In this document: positions 1 through 7,453 of the stretch, piece by piece
How the letters are laid out: each line of letters begins with the position of its first letter
How positions within the stretch are numbered: the stretch's first letter is position 1
NCBI GenBank assembly: GCA_035516075.1
Contig: DATJAQ010000086.1
Coordinates: 1-11,631 of the forward strand
Length of the DNA stretch: 11,631 bases
Source of the DNA: Gp13-AA77 sp035516075
Lineage (GTDB): Bacteria > Acidobacteriota > Terriglobia > UBA7540
Direction: 5' to 3'
Program-made: the position numbers and the translations under genes
The notes under the pieces: model-generated
Seen by the model: only the letters and a program-made list of their open reading frames with translations
Database searches by the model: none
What the model was told of the DNA's origin: nothing

Positions 1-19
1 GGGTGCGCCCGAAATGGCA

Positions 20-25
20 TATAAT
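20..25 (+). promoter_or_regulatory. sigma70-type -10 box upstream of the tricorn-like protease gene
   Basis: A perfect TATAAT lies at 20-25, 51 bp before the chosen start codon at 77. A matching -35 box would fall at or beyond the left window edge, so only half of the promoter can be judged. Transcription would begin near 32 and give a leader of about 45 nt. The consensus hexamer stands out in very GC-rich surroundings, but a lone hexamer can occur by chance. Confidence 0.55.
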
Positions 26-76
26 CCCCCTTCTCGAATGGCGCGGGGGCCGGCCGCACCGGAAAAGGGGGAAGGA

Positions 77-3000
77 ATGATTCGACGGAATCAAAGCCTT
101 AAGATCGGTGCGCTCGCTGCCTGTCTCGCGGCAGCGATGGCGGTGGCCGCTTCAGCGGCATTTGCGCAAGAGGCCGAGGGCCGGCTGATGCGTTTTCCGG
201 ATATTTCCAAAGATCAAATTGCTTTCAGTTACGCCGGCGACCTGTGGTTGGTAGGCCGCCAGGGCGGGACGGCGCGGCGCATCACCAGCCATCCCGGCCT
301 CGAGCTCTTTCCCAAGTTTTCGCCCGACGGCCAATCGATCGCCTTCACCGGCCAATACGACGGCAATTACAACGTGTACGTGATGCCGGCCGGGGGCGGC
401 GATCCGAAACAACTCACGTTTCATCCTGGCGGGCCTCCCATCAGCGAGCGCATGGGCATCCACAACGAAGTGCTCACCTGGTATCCGGATAGCAAGCGCA
501 TCGTGTTTCTCTCGCGGCGCGACACGTTCAACGACTGGTTCGGGCGCCCCTTCGTGGTGAGCGCCGAGGGCGGATTGCCGGTGCGGCTGCCCATCGACAA
601 GGGCGGCCTGATGTCGTTCTCGCCGGACGGCACCGAGATGGCCTACAACCGGATTTTCCGCAACTTCCGCACCTGGAAGCGCTACACCGGCGGCATGGCG
701 CAGGATATCTGGATCTATAATTTCAAAACCAACCACATCGAGCAGATGCCGCACACCGAATGGACCGACACCTTTCCGATGTGGCACGGGGACACGATCT
801 ATTTCGATTCCGACCGCGGCCCCGAGCACCGGCTGAACCTGTATAGCTACAGCCTGAAGACCAAGGAAATCCGCCAGCTTACCCACTTCAAGGATTTCGA
901 CGTCGAGTGGCCGAGCCTCGGTTCGGACGCGATTGTGTTCCAAAACGGCGGCTACCTTTACGTATTCGATCTCGAGACCGAAAAGGCGCAGAAGCTCACC
1001 ATCTACCTGCCCGGCGATCGCGACCTGGCGCGCAGGCACTGGGCCAACGTTTCGAAGCTGGTGGCGGCGTTCGACATCTCGCCCGACGGCAAGCGCGCCT
1101 TGTTCTCGGCGCGCGGGGACGTTTTCACCGTGCCCGCCAAGGAAGGGAGCATCCGCAACCTCACCCGAACGCCGGGCATCAACGAGCGCGACGCCGCCTG
1201 GTCGCCCGACGGCCGCTGGGTGGCTTACCTCTCCGACCGCACCGGGGAGTACGAGCTCTATATCGCGCCCCAGGACGGTTCGGGCCCGGAGCGGCGCATC
1301 ACCTCCGACGGCACCATGTTTCGCCTGCCGCCCACCTGGTCGCCCGACAGCAAGAAGCTGCTTTATGCCGACAAGAGCCTGCGGCTGTTCTACGTGGATG
1401 TGGACCAGAAGAAGCCCGTCCAGATCGATCAGGGCCGTTACTCGGACCTGAACGAATACGTCTGGTCGCCCGACAGCCGCTGGGTGGCTTACAGCAAGAC
1501 CACGGCGAACCACAACGCCGTGATTTACTTCTATTCGCTCGACAACGCCAAGATCACTACTCTCACCACCGACTTTTTCAGCAGCCACAACCCGGCTTTC
1601 GATCCCGACGGGAAATACCTCTACTTCCTCTCCGAGCGCGATTACAACGAGGTGCTGGGAGTGTACGATCTCGAATTCTCCAACCCCTTGGCCACGCGCA
1701 TTTACGCCGTGACTCTGCGCGCCGACGCGCCCTCGCCGTTCGCACCCCAGAGCGATGAAGTGACCGTGAAGCCGCCGGCCACGCCCACGCCGGTGCCGGG
1801 GCCTCCTCCGGGCGGGACAGCGCCACCGGCGGGCACAGCCGCGGCCAAGGCTCCCGGAGAAGAAAAGGGTGGCAAGCCGGAGGCCGCCAAGAAGGAGCCG
1901 TTCCGCATCGACCTGGACGGTATCGGCAATCGCATCGTGGCCCTGCCGGTGCCTTACGGCAACTACGGAGGCCTGCTGGCTGCCACAGGCCGCGTGTTTT
2001 ACGTTTCGGCGCCCATCTTCGGACTCTCGGGACCGCTTCCGGAGGAGACACCCGCCATCCACGTTTTCGATCTGAAGGAACGCAAAGACCACGTGCTGGT
2101 GGACAAGGCGAACAACTACGCCCTCTCGTTCGACGGCGACAAACTGCTCTACTCGGGGCCGGGCGGAGAAGGTGGGGCCACTTACGGCATTGTGGATGCC
2201 AAGACACCCGACGGCCCGGCGCCCGCCCACAAGGTGGGCGACGGAGCGCTGAATCTGGCCCACCTGGAAATGGAAGTCGATCCGCGCGCCGAATGGAAGC
2301 AGATGTTCAACGAGGTCTGGCGTCAGGAGCGGGACTATTTCTTCGAGCCCTCCATGAACGGCGTAAACTGGGCGGCTGAGCGCGACAAGTACGCCCAGCT
2401 CCTGCCCTACGTGGCCGACCGCTACGACCTGACGTACATTTTGGGTGAAATGATCGGCGAGCTTTCGAATTCGCACACCTACGTGGGCGGTGGCGACACG
2501 CCCGATCTGAGTCCCGTCAACGTGGGATTGCTGGGCTCCGAGTTTGAAGCTGACACCGAGCACGGCCTTTACCGCTTCAAGAAGATCTATCCCGGTGAGA
2601 ACTGGGACCCCGGCCTGCGATCCCCGCTCACCGAGCCGGGCGTGGAGGTGAAAGAGGGCGACTATCTGCTGGCGGTGAACGGCCGGCCCTTGAAGGTGCC
2701 GCAGAATCCCTATCGGGCTTTTGTGAACACCGCAAATGAGAACGTAGCCCTCACCGTGAACAGCAAGCCCACCGAGGAAGGGGCGCACCAGGTGGTGGTG
2801 AAGCCGCTCTCCAACGATTTCGGACTGCACGAGCAGGACATGATTGACACCAACCGCCGCAAGGTGGACGAGGCCACCGGCGGGAAAGTGGGCTACATCT
2901 ATCTGCCCGATATGGGAGGCTCGGGTTTGAACGAATTCGTGAAGCAGTACTTCCCGCAGATCCGCAAAGAGGGACTGATCTTCGACGTCCGGTACAACGG

Positions 3001-3502
3001 CGGCGGATTCGTGGACGAGATCATCTTCGAGCGCCTCCGCCGCGTTCTGGCGGGCATGGGGGCGGCGCGCAACTTTGAGAGTGGCACCGAGCCCGATCCC
3101 GTCTTCTACGGGTACATGGCCTGCGTCACGAACCACTACGCCGCGTCGGATGGCGATTACTTCAGCTATTTCTTCAAGAAGTACAACCTGGGCCCGCTCA
3201 TCGGCGAGCGCACCTGGGGCGGCGTGCGTGGGATCCGCGGCGAAGTTCCCCTGATGGATGGCGGCTACATCACGCGGCCGGAGTTCTCGCTCTACGGCCT
3301 CGACAGCCAATGGCTGATCGAGAACCACGGCGTGGCGCCGGACATCGAGGTGGACAACCGGCCGGACCTCGTGATGGCCGGACGCGATCCGCAACTCGAG
3401 AAGGCCATCGAGGTGGTCATGCAGGAGATCCGCGAGCACCCGAAGACGCTGCCGCCGCGGCCGCCTGACCTGCCGGCGTACCCCGCCGGGCCGGGACGTT
3501 AG
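77..3502 (+). CDS. Secreted tricorn-like protease (S41 family, beta-propeller and PDZ domains)
   Basis: Large serine protease related to archaeal tricorn, which cuts short peptides released by other proteases. The ATG at 77 is chosen because AAGGGGG at 65-71 sits 5 nt before it and a signal peptide follows: basic MIRR, a hydrophobic Ala-rich core and a likely AFA-QE cleavage site near residue 31. An upstream in-frame ATG at 14 lacks these features. From about residue 35 to 670, PD40/WD40-like blades (SPDG/SPDS motifs) form the two propellers. A Pro/Ala/Gly/Lys-rich insertion of about 50 residues (about 560-610) interrupts the second. A PDZ-like segment lies at about 810-920 and an S41 core at about 950-1130. 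Ser799-His800 (NSHTY), nucleophile Ser1024 (AASDGD) and Glu1082 (IENHG) match tricorn Ser745-His746, Ser965 and Glu1023; the 58-residue Ser-Glu spacing is identical. The protein is 1141 aa against about 1070 in Thermoplasma; signal peptide plus insertion explain the excess. Export suggests a periplasmic peptide-degrading role rather than a cytosolic one. Peptide specificity cannot be read from the sequence. Confidence 0.93.
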   Translation: MIRRNQSLKIGALAACLAAAMAVAASAAFAQEAEGRLMRFPDISKDQIAFSYAGDLWLVGRQGGTARRITSHPGLELFPKFSPDGQSIAFTGQYDGNYNVYVMPAGGGDPKQLTFHPGGPPISERMGIHNEVLTWYPDSKRIVFLSRRDTFNDWFGRPFVVSAEGGLPVRLPIDKGGLMSFSPDGTEMAYNRIFRNFRTWKRYTGGMAQDIWIYNFKTNHIEQMPHTEWTDTFPMWHGDTIYFDSDRGPEHRLNLYSYSLKTKEIRQLTHFKDFDVEWPSLGSDAIVFQNGGYLYVFDLETEKAQKLTIYLPGDRDLARRHWANVSKLVAAFDISPDGKRALFSARGDVFTVPAKEGSIRNLTRTPGINERDAAWSPDGRWVAYLSDRTGEYELYIAPQDGSGPERRITSDGTMFRLPPTWSPDSKKLLYADKSLRLFYVDVDQKKPVQIDQGRYSDLNEYVWSPDSRWVAYSKTTANHNAVIYFYSLDNAKITTLTTDFFSSHNPAFDPDGKYLYFLSERDYNEVLGVYDLEFSNPLATRIYAVTLRADAPSPFAPQSDEVTVKPPATPTPVPGPPPGGTAPPAGTAAAKAPGEEKGGKPEAAKKEPFRIDLDGIGNRIVALPVPYGNYGGLLAATGRVFYVSAPIFGLSGPLPEETPAIHVFDLKERKDHVLVDKANNYALSFDGDKLLYSGPGGEGGATYGIVDAKTPDGPAPAHKVGDGALNLAHLEMEVDPRAEWKQMFNEVWRQERDYFFEPSMNGVNWAAERDKYAQLLPYVADRYDLTYILGEMIGELSNSHTYVGGGDTPDLSPVNVGLLGSEFEADTEHGLYRFKKIYPGENWDPGLRSPLTEPGVEVKEGDYLLAVNGRPLKVPQNPYRAFVNTANENVALTVNSKPTEEGAHQVVVKPLSNDFGLHEQDMIDTNRRKVDEATGGKVGYIYLPDMGGSGLNEFVKQYFPQIRKEGLIFDVRYNGGGFVDEIIFERLRRVLAGMGAARNFESGTEPDPVFYGYMACVTNHYAASDGDYFSYFFKKYNLGPLIGERTWGGVRGIRGEVPLMDGGYITRPEFSLYGLDSQWLIENHGVAPDIEVDNRPDLVMAGRDPQLEKAIEVVMQEIREHPKTLPPRPPDLPAYPAGPGR
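1199..1492 (+). repeat. Near-identical 30-bp repeat in two propeller blades of the tricorn-like gene
   Basis: The stretches at 1199-1228 and 1463-1492 differ at one base in 30 and encode W-SPDG-RWVAY and W-SPDS-RWVAY. A shorter match, WSPDSKK, lies at about 1338-1358. These are conserved strands of neighbouring beta-propeller blades. Identity kept at the DNA level suggests recent gene conversion between blades or strong codon bias. Confidence 0.6.
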
Positions 3503-3544
3503 GCAGACGGAAGCCGGGAGTCTGCGGCATTGTTCCCTGGGGCG

Positions 3545-3566
3545 GCGCCCGGCGACGGCTGGGCGC
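3545..3566 (+). terminator. GC-rich hairpin after the tricorn-like gene, possible terminator
   Basis: GCGCCCGGC (3545-3553) pairs with GCTGGGCGC (3558-3566) through 9 bp including one G-U pair, around a GACG loop. It lies 42 bp after the protease stop codon and 29 bp before the next start. No clear T-run follows, so it is a weak candidate for intrinsic termination. A second smaller stem, GCAGAC/GTCTGC, lies at 3503-3525 right after the stop codon. Confidence 0.35.
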
Positions 3567-3595
3567 GCCTGCCGCTTACTGCTTTCTGAATTCCT

Positions 3596-4048
3596 ATGGA
3601 ACTGCTCCATCTTGCCGAAGCCGCTCAGGAGCTCGGGATCAGTTACCCCACCCTCAAGCAATGGATCTATCGGGGGAAGATCCGCTCTGTGAAGACCGCG
3701 GGCGGACATCATCGCATTCCGCGGCCGGAAGTTGACCGGCTGCTCTTCGCGGCCGACAAAAAGGCGCCGGCCCGCACCGGCCGCAAGCCGCGGCCCGGCC
3801 GGACGGTGTCCGCCTCCGGCCTCGAGCACCTGATCAGCGGACGCAACCAGCTTGTGGGCCACGTGACGGCGCTCGAGGTGGTGGGGCTGCTCGCCAAGGT
3901 CACCCTCGACGTCGGAGGCCAATTCGTAACCGCCATCATCACCCGCGACGCCTGCCGCGACCTCGGCCTGAAGGTGGGCGAGACCGCGGCGGCGCTCATC
4001 AAGGCGACCGAGGTGATGATCCTCCGGCCGGTCACCGTCAAAAAATGA
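3596..4048 (+). CDS. Helix-turn-helix/Mop (TOBE) fusion, putative molybdate-responsive regulator
   Basis: A 150-aa DNA-binding protein with two domains. Residues 1-52 form a BldC/MerR/excisionase-type helix-turn-helix (LAEAAQELGISYPTLKQWI, then the wing GKIRSVKTAGGHHRIPRPEV). A basic Pro/Arg linker spans 53-75. Residues 80-146 form one Mop/TOBE domain with the typical SGRNQLVG opening, an AIIT core and KATEVMI near the end. Mop domains bind molybdate or tungstate oxyanions, usually as oligomers, so the simplest reading is a metal-oxyanion-sensing transcription factor; this is inference. It differs from classical ModE, which has a winged-helix domain and paired TOBE domains. No Shine-Dalgarno is visible before the ATG, although the start fits the family's usual N-terminus. 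It precedes the Rieske oxygenase gene by 90 bp on the same strand, and an inverted repeat lies in that gap. No molybdate transporter or molybdoenzyme gene is in the window. Confidence 0.82.
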   Translation: MELLHLAEAAQELGISYPTLKQWIYRGKIRSVKTAGGHHRIPRPEVDRLLFAADKKAPARTGRKPRPGRTVSASGLEHLISGRNQLVGHVTALEVVGLLAKVTLDVGGQFVTAIITRDACRDLGLKVGETAAALIKATEVMILRPVTVKK

Positions 4049-4064
4049 GCTCCAGGCAACCCGG

Positions 4065-4101
4065 CGAGACCTGTTGCAAAGCGCCGCCGAACGCGGTCTC
4101 G
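4065..4101. promoter_or_regulatory. Perfect 7-bp inverted repeat, candidate operator upstream of the Rieske gene
   Basis: CGAGACC (4065-4071) and GGTCTCG (4095-4101) form a perfect inverted repeat with centres 30 bp apart, about three helical turns. It lies between the HTH-Mop regulator and the Rieske oxygenase start. The geometry suits a dimeric regulator with spaced half-sites. The 23-nt spacer would make an RNA hairpin loose. A 7-bp match in a GC-rich 90-bp gap may be chance, and no clear -35/-10 pair was found beside it. Confidence 0.35.
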
Positions 4102-4125
4102 ACGGCATCCCGCCGCAATCGTGGA

Positions 4126-4132
4126 AAGAAGG
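4126..4132 (+). promoter_or_regulatory. Shine-Dalgarno that fixes the Rieske oxygenase start at 4139
   Basis: AAGAAGG lies 6 nt before the ATG at 4139, an ideal spacing. The alternative in-frame GTG at 4121 would place this motif inside the coding region and has no good ribosome binding site of its own. The ATG is therefore preferred. Confidence 0.7.
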
Positions 4133-4138
4133 CACTCT

Positions 4139-5278
4139 ATGGACGCATCCCTGCTCGACATTCTTGCGGGCTACAACCCGGCGGCGCCGCTCGCCGAGGC
4201 CTGGACCATCCCCGGCACCTGGTACACGGATGCCCGCATCGCCGAGCTTGAGCGCGACCAGGTGTTCGGCCGCACCTGGCAGGTGGTGGGGCGCCTCGAT
4301 CAGGTGGCCGGCCCAGGCCAGTTCTTCACGGCGGAGGTGGCGGGCGAGCCGATTCTGGTGGCGCGCGGAGACGACGGCACACTGCGTGCCTTTTACAACG
4401 TCTGCCGCCATCATGCCACCGCGGTGGCGTGGGAGAAGGAAGGCACGGCCACCCGGTTCCGCTGCCCGTATCACGGCTGGACTTATGGCCTGGACGGGGC
4501 GCTCAAAGGCATGACGGAATTCGAGGACGTGCAGGGCTTCGACCGCGCCACGCACGGCCTGGTGCCCGCCCGGGTGGCAGAGTGGGAACAATTTGTTTGG
4601 GTGAATCTCGATCCGGGCGCGCCGGCGCTCGAGGCGTTTCTGGGGCGTCTGATGGAACGCGTGCGCCCCCTACGGCTGGCCGCGCTTCACTTCTTCGAGC
4701 GCCGCATCTATCCGGTGCCATGCAACTGGAAAGTCTACGTGGATAACTACCTGGACGGCGGCTATCACGTGCCCCACATGCACAAAGGCCTGAACAGCGT
4801 GCTCGACTATACCCACTACACCATCGAGAACGAGGACCGCGTCTGCATCCAGTCGAGCCCCGTGCGCAGCTCGTCGCGCTCCGACCCGGACGCAGCCGCC
4901 ACGCGCCTGGGCGACCGCTCCTACTACCTGTGGCAATACCCGAACTTCATGCTGAACTGGTACGAAGGCTACCTCGACACCAATCTGGTGCAGCCTGACC
5001 GTGATGACCCGGTGAACCGGTGCTTGGTGATCTTCGACTTCTATTTCGACGACATCAGCGAAGCCCGCAGGGAGTACAACCGGCAGAGCATCGCGGTAAG
5101 CGACAAGGTGCAGGAGGAGGACACCGCCATCTGCGAAAGCGTGCAGCGCGGGTTGCGCTCGCGCGCTTACGGCGCGGGGCGCCTTTCGGTGCGCCGCGAA
5201 GCCGGGGAGCACCTCTTCCACCGGCTGCTGGCGGCGGATCTGCAGCGAGGTCTCGGTAGGACCGCTGCCCGAGGTTAG
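4139..5278 (+). CDS. Rieske non-heme iron oxygenase, alpha subunit (choline/carnitine monooxygenase-like)
   Basis: A 379-aa cytoplasmic oxygenase of the ring-hydroxylating type, activating O2 at a mononuclear iron fed by a Rieske cluster. The N-terminal Rieske domain (about 35-150) has the [2Fe-2S] ligands Cys89-Arg-His91 and Cys109-Pro-Tyr-His112. The catalytic domain has VDNYLDGGYHVPHMHKGL (residues 201-218); His210 and His215 are the likely iron ligands and Asp206 the bridging acid. Asp328 (QEEDTAICE) is the likely third ligand. The DNYLDGGYHVP signature recalls choline monooxygenase and carnitine oxygenase CntA more than aromatic dioxygenases, so oxidation of a quaternary-ammonium or N-methyl compound is plausible, but the substrate is not proven. 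CntA and choline monooxygenase use Glu at the bridging position, here Asp. Length and the C-terminal GAGRLSVRREAGEHLFHRLL segment are typical, so the gene looks complete. No small beta subunit or reductase gene is nearby, so electrons must come from elsewhere. The S15-type hydrolase follows after 14 bp, suggesting co-transcription. Confidence 0.88.
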   Translation: MDASLLDILAGYNPAAPLAEAWTIPGTWYTDARIAELERDQVFGRTWQVVGRLDQVAGPGQFFTAEVAGEPILVARGDDGTLRAFYNVCRHHATAVAWEKEGTATRFRCPYHGWTYGLDGALKGMTEFEDVQGFDRATHGLVPARVAEWEQFVWVNLDPGAPALEAFLGRLMERVRPLRLAALHFFERRIYPVPCNWKVYVDNYLDGGYHVPHMHKGLNSVLDYTHYTIENEDRVCIQSSPVRSSSRSDPDAAATRLGDRSYYLWQYPNFMLNWYEGYLDTNLVQPDRDDPVNRCLVIFDFYFDDISEARREYNRQSIAVSDKVQEEDTAICESVQRGLRSRAYGAGRLSVRREAGEHLFHRLLAADLQRGLGRTAARG

Positions 5279-5292
5279 ACATTCGCCGACAA

Positions 5293-7419
5293 TTGAGAAC
5301 GGAGGCCCTCATCAACAGGAAGGGGCGTCGGCTAAGTCCACACTTCGCCATCGCATCCATCGCCGCCGCCACGCTCTGTATTTGTGCTCTGCGGGCGGTA
5401 GCGTCCTGGGCCACGCCTGGCGCGCCTGAGGTGGCCTCGCCAATCCTCCCCGGTGTAAACGTCGTGCACGCGTGGATTCCAATGAGCGACGGTGTGCGCC
5501 TGGCGGCCAGCCTCTTTATGCCGGGCGGCGCCAAGCCGGGCGGACGCTTCCCTGCAATCCTCGAGTACCTTCCCTACCGCAAGGACGACTGGTCCGTGGA
5601 GCGCGATCTTCGACTCCACTCCTACACGGTGCGCCGCGGCTACGTGGTGGCGCGGGTGGATATTCGCGGCACCGGCCAGAGCGAGGGCCGTCCGCCCGAC
5701 CGCGAGTACTCCGAAAAGGAGCAACTCGACGGCCTGCAGGTGATCGACTGGCTCTCGCGCCAGTCCTGGTCGAGCGGCGCTGTAGGCATGATGGGCATCT
5801 CGTGGGGCGGATTCAATTCCATTCAGCTTGCCGCCCGTCACCCTCCCGCGCTCAAGGCCATTATCGCGGCCGACGCCACCGAGGAACTCTTCCACGACGA
5901 CATCCACACCATCGACGGCATGATGCACGCCGACGAATTCGAGCTCTCCATGGACCTTCAGGAGATGCTCACCCGCGCCCCGGATTTTCCCACGGACGAA
6001 CAATCCCTCGCGCCTCGCTTCGACAACCCGCCGTGGTTCCTGCTCTACCTGCACGAGCAGCGCGACGGCCCCTTCTGGCGCCGCGCCTCGCTCGATCCCC
6101 ATTACGAGCGCCTCCAGATTCCGGTGTTCATGATCGGCGGCTTCCTCGACGGCTACCGCGACAGCATCCCGCGCTTCTTCGAGCACGTACAGGCGCCGGT
6201 GAAGGCCCTGGTGGGGCCGTGGAACCATTCTTATCCTCACGACGCGGCGCCCGGACCGGCCATCGAGTGGCGCGATGAGGCCGTGCGGTGGTGGGACCAC
6301 TGGTTGAAAGGAATCAACAACGGCATCATGGACGAGCCGCGCCTCATCGTATACATGCGCCACGCGTATGCGCCCGGCATCGACACCGCCGAGATTCCGG
6401 GCGAATGGAGGAATGAACCGGGCTGGCCGCCGCCCGAGCTAAAGCCCGAGACGCTTTATCTCGAGCCCGATCACACCCTCGGCCCGACTTCACCGGCAGT
6501 GGTGCGGCAGGAACTCGGCTACGCGCCCTCGGCCGGCGCCGAAGCCGGCTTCTGGTGGGGTGATCTCACACCCGATCAGAGGCCCACGGACGCCTACAGC
6601 CTCGCCTACGACTCGGCACCGTTCAGCCAACCGGTCGCTATTCTCGGCCTGCCGCGCGCGTTTCTGCGCGCGAGCGCCACGGCGCCGCTCGCCGACTGGT
6701 TTGTGAGGCTCTCCGACGTGGCGCCGGACGGCGCGGCAACCCTGATCACCGGCGGCGGCCTCAACGGGGCGCAACGCAACTCCGCCAGCCGGCCGGCGGA
6801 CCTCGAGGCCGGCAAGGTCTACAGCCTCGCGGTTCCTTTGCACTTCACGTCCTGGGTGTTCCCGGCGGGGCATCGCATTCGGGTGGCGGTGTCGAACGCC
6901 CTCTGGCCCATGATCTGGCCCACTCCGTTCACGATGACCACCAGGCTCGAGCTTGGCGGCGCGGACGGCTCGCGAATCGAACTACCGGTCGTGCCCGTTG
7001 AGAGCGCGCTGCCGGCGTCCCGATTCAAGACGCCGGCGCCGCCCGAGCCAATTCCCGGCGTGCGGTCCGGCGGCGCGACTTGGCCGGGACCCTGGTTCAT
7101 TCACCGCGACGTGGCGGGCCGCTCCACTCAAGTGGACTGGCGCGGCGACGATTGGAGCCAGTTTCCCTGGGGCCGCGAGGCCGACCACGAGCAGATGACC
7201 TACAAGGTGCAGGACGATCACCCAGAGCGTTCTTCGGTGGAGGGTGTGGCCTGGACGCGTGTCGATCTCAAGGGGCGCAATCTGCTGTGGCGCGTGGACC
7301 TCGCGCTCAGCAGCGACGCCCAGCAGTTCCATTACAAGTTCACGCGCACGCTCACAGAGAAAGGCAAGCTCGTGCGGAAGAAAACCTGGCAGGCGGACAT
7401 CGCCCGGGATTACCAGTAG
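5293..7419 (+). CDS. Secreted CocE/NonD-family hydrolase (peptidase S15-like, X-Pro dipeptidyl-peptidase C-terminal domain)
   Basis: An alpha/beta-hydrolase that would cleave an ester or amide bond outside the cytoplasm; relatives include cocaine esterase and X-Pro dipeptidyl peptidases. With the TTG at 5293 as residue 1, a basic segment NRKGRR (8-13) precedes a hydrophobic stretch (about 18-33) and a likely signal-peptide cleavage site near Ala37-Ala40. The S15 domain (about 55-330) shows Tyr95 (LPYRK, oxyanion hole), nucleophile Ser170 in GISWGG, Asp286 (GGFLDGYRD) and His312 (GPWNHSYPH). The order and Asp-His spacing resemble cocaine esterase Ser117, Asp259, His287. A jelly-roll C-terminal domain (about 340-590) is followed by an extra region of about 110 residues rich in Trp and charged residues, which I do not recognise. 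The start is uncertain: no ATG precedes the signal peptide, the TTG has no good ribosome binding site, and GGAGG at 5301-5305 points instead to the in-frame ATC at 5311. It probably shares a transcript with the upstream Rieske gene. Confidence 0.88.
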   Translation: MRTEALINRKGRRLSPHFAIASIAAATLCICALRAVASWATPGAPEVASPILPGVNVVHAWIPMSDGVRLAASLFMPGGAKPGGRFPAILEYLPYRKDDWSVERDLRLHSYTVRRGYVVARVDIRGTGQSEGRPPDREYSEKEQLDGLQVIDWLSRQSWSSGAVGMMGISWGGFNSIQLAARHPPALKAIIAADATEELFHDDIHTIDGMMHADEFELSMDLQEMLTRAPDFPTDEQSLAPRFDNPPWFLLYLHEQRDGPFWRRASLDPHYERLQIPVFMIGGFLDGYRDSIPRFFEHVQAPVKALVGPWNHSYPHDAAPGPAIEWRDEAVRWWDHWLKGINNGIMDEPRLIVYMRHAYAPGIDTAEIPGEWRNEPGWPPPELKPETLYLEPDHTLGPTSPAVVRQELGYAPSAGAEAGFWWGDLTPDQRPTDAYSLAYDSAPFSQPVAILGLPRAFLRASATAPLADWFVRLSDVAPDGAATLITGGGLNGAQRNSASRPADLEAGKVYSLAVPLHFTSWVFPAGHRIRVAVSNALWPMIWPTPFTMTTRLELGGADGSRIELPVVPVESALPASRFKTPAPPEPIPGVRSGGATWPGPWFIHRDVAGRSTQVDWRGDDWSQFPWGREADHEQMTYKVQDDHPERSSVEGVAWTRVDLKGRNLLWRVDLALSSDAQQFHYKFTRTLTEKGKLVRKKTWQADIARDYQ
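5301..5305 (+). promoter_or_regulatory. Shine-Dalgarno pointing to a non-standard ATC start of the S15 hydrolase
   Basis: GGAGG lies 5 nt before the in-frame ATC at 5311, which would begin the protein just before NRKGRR, a textbook signal-peptide start. The TTG at 5293 lies upstream of this motif and cannot use it. Either ATC is a rare initiator, an ATG was lost by mutation or sequencing error, or the TTG is used weakly. Confidence 0.4.
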
Positions 7420-7430
7420 ACCGAAAGCAT

Positions 7431-7449
7431 GGAGTGAAGTGCACACTCC
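7431..7449. terminator. Small stem-loop between convergent genes
   Basis: GGAGTG (7431-7436) pairs with CACTCC (7444-7449) around a 7-nt loop. It fills most of the 34-bp gap between the stop codons of the S15 hydrolase and the DoxX gene. No T-run is present on either strand, so it is only a weak candidate for a shared bidirectional terminator. Confidence 0.25.
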
Positions 7450-7453
7450 GCGG

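Noticed and set aside
152..4591. A very long open frame (1479 codons) on the - strand across the tricorn, regulator and Rieske genes
   Set aside because: It mirrors genes with clear domains on the + strand, runs through three separate genes, and has low-complexity Val/His/Arg/Ala-rich composition. High GC and codon bias explain the absence of stops.
5332..6363. A 343-codon - strand frame opposite the S15 hydrolase
   Set aside because: The + strand carries the catalytic triad and signal peptide; this frame is compositionally biased antisense.
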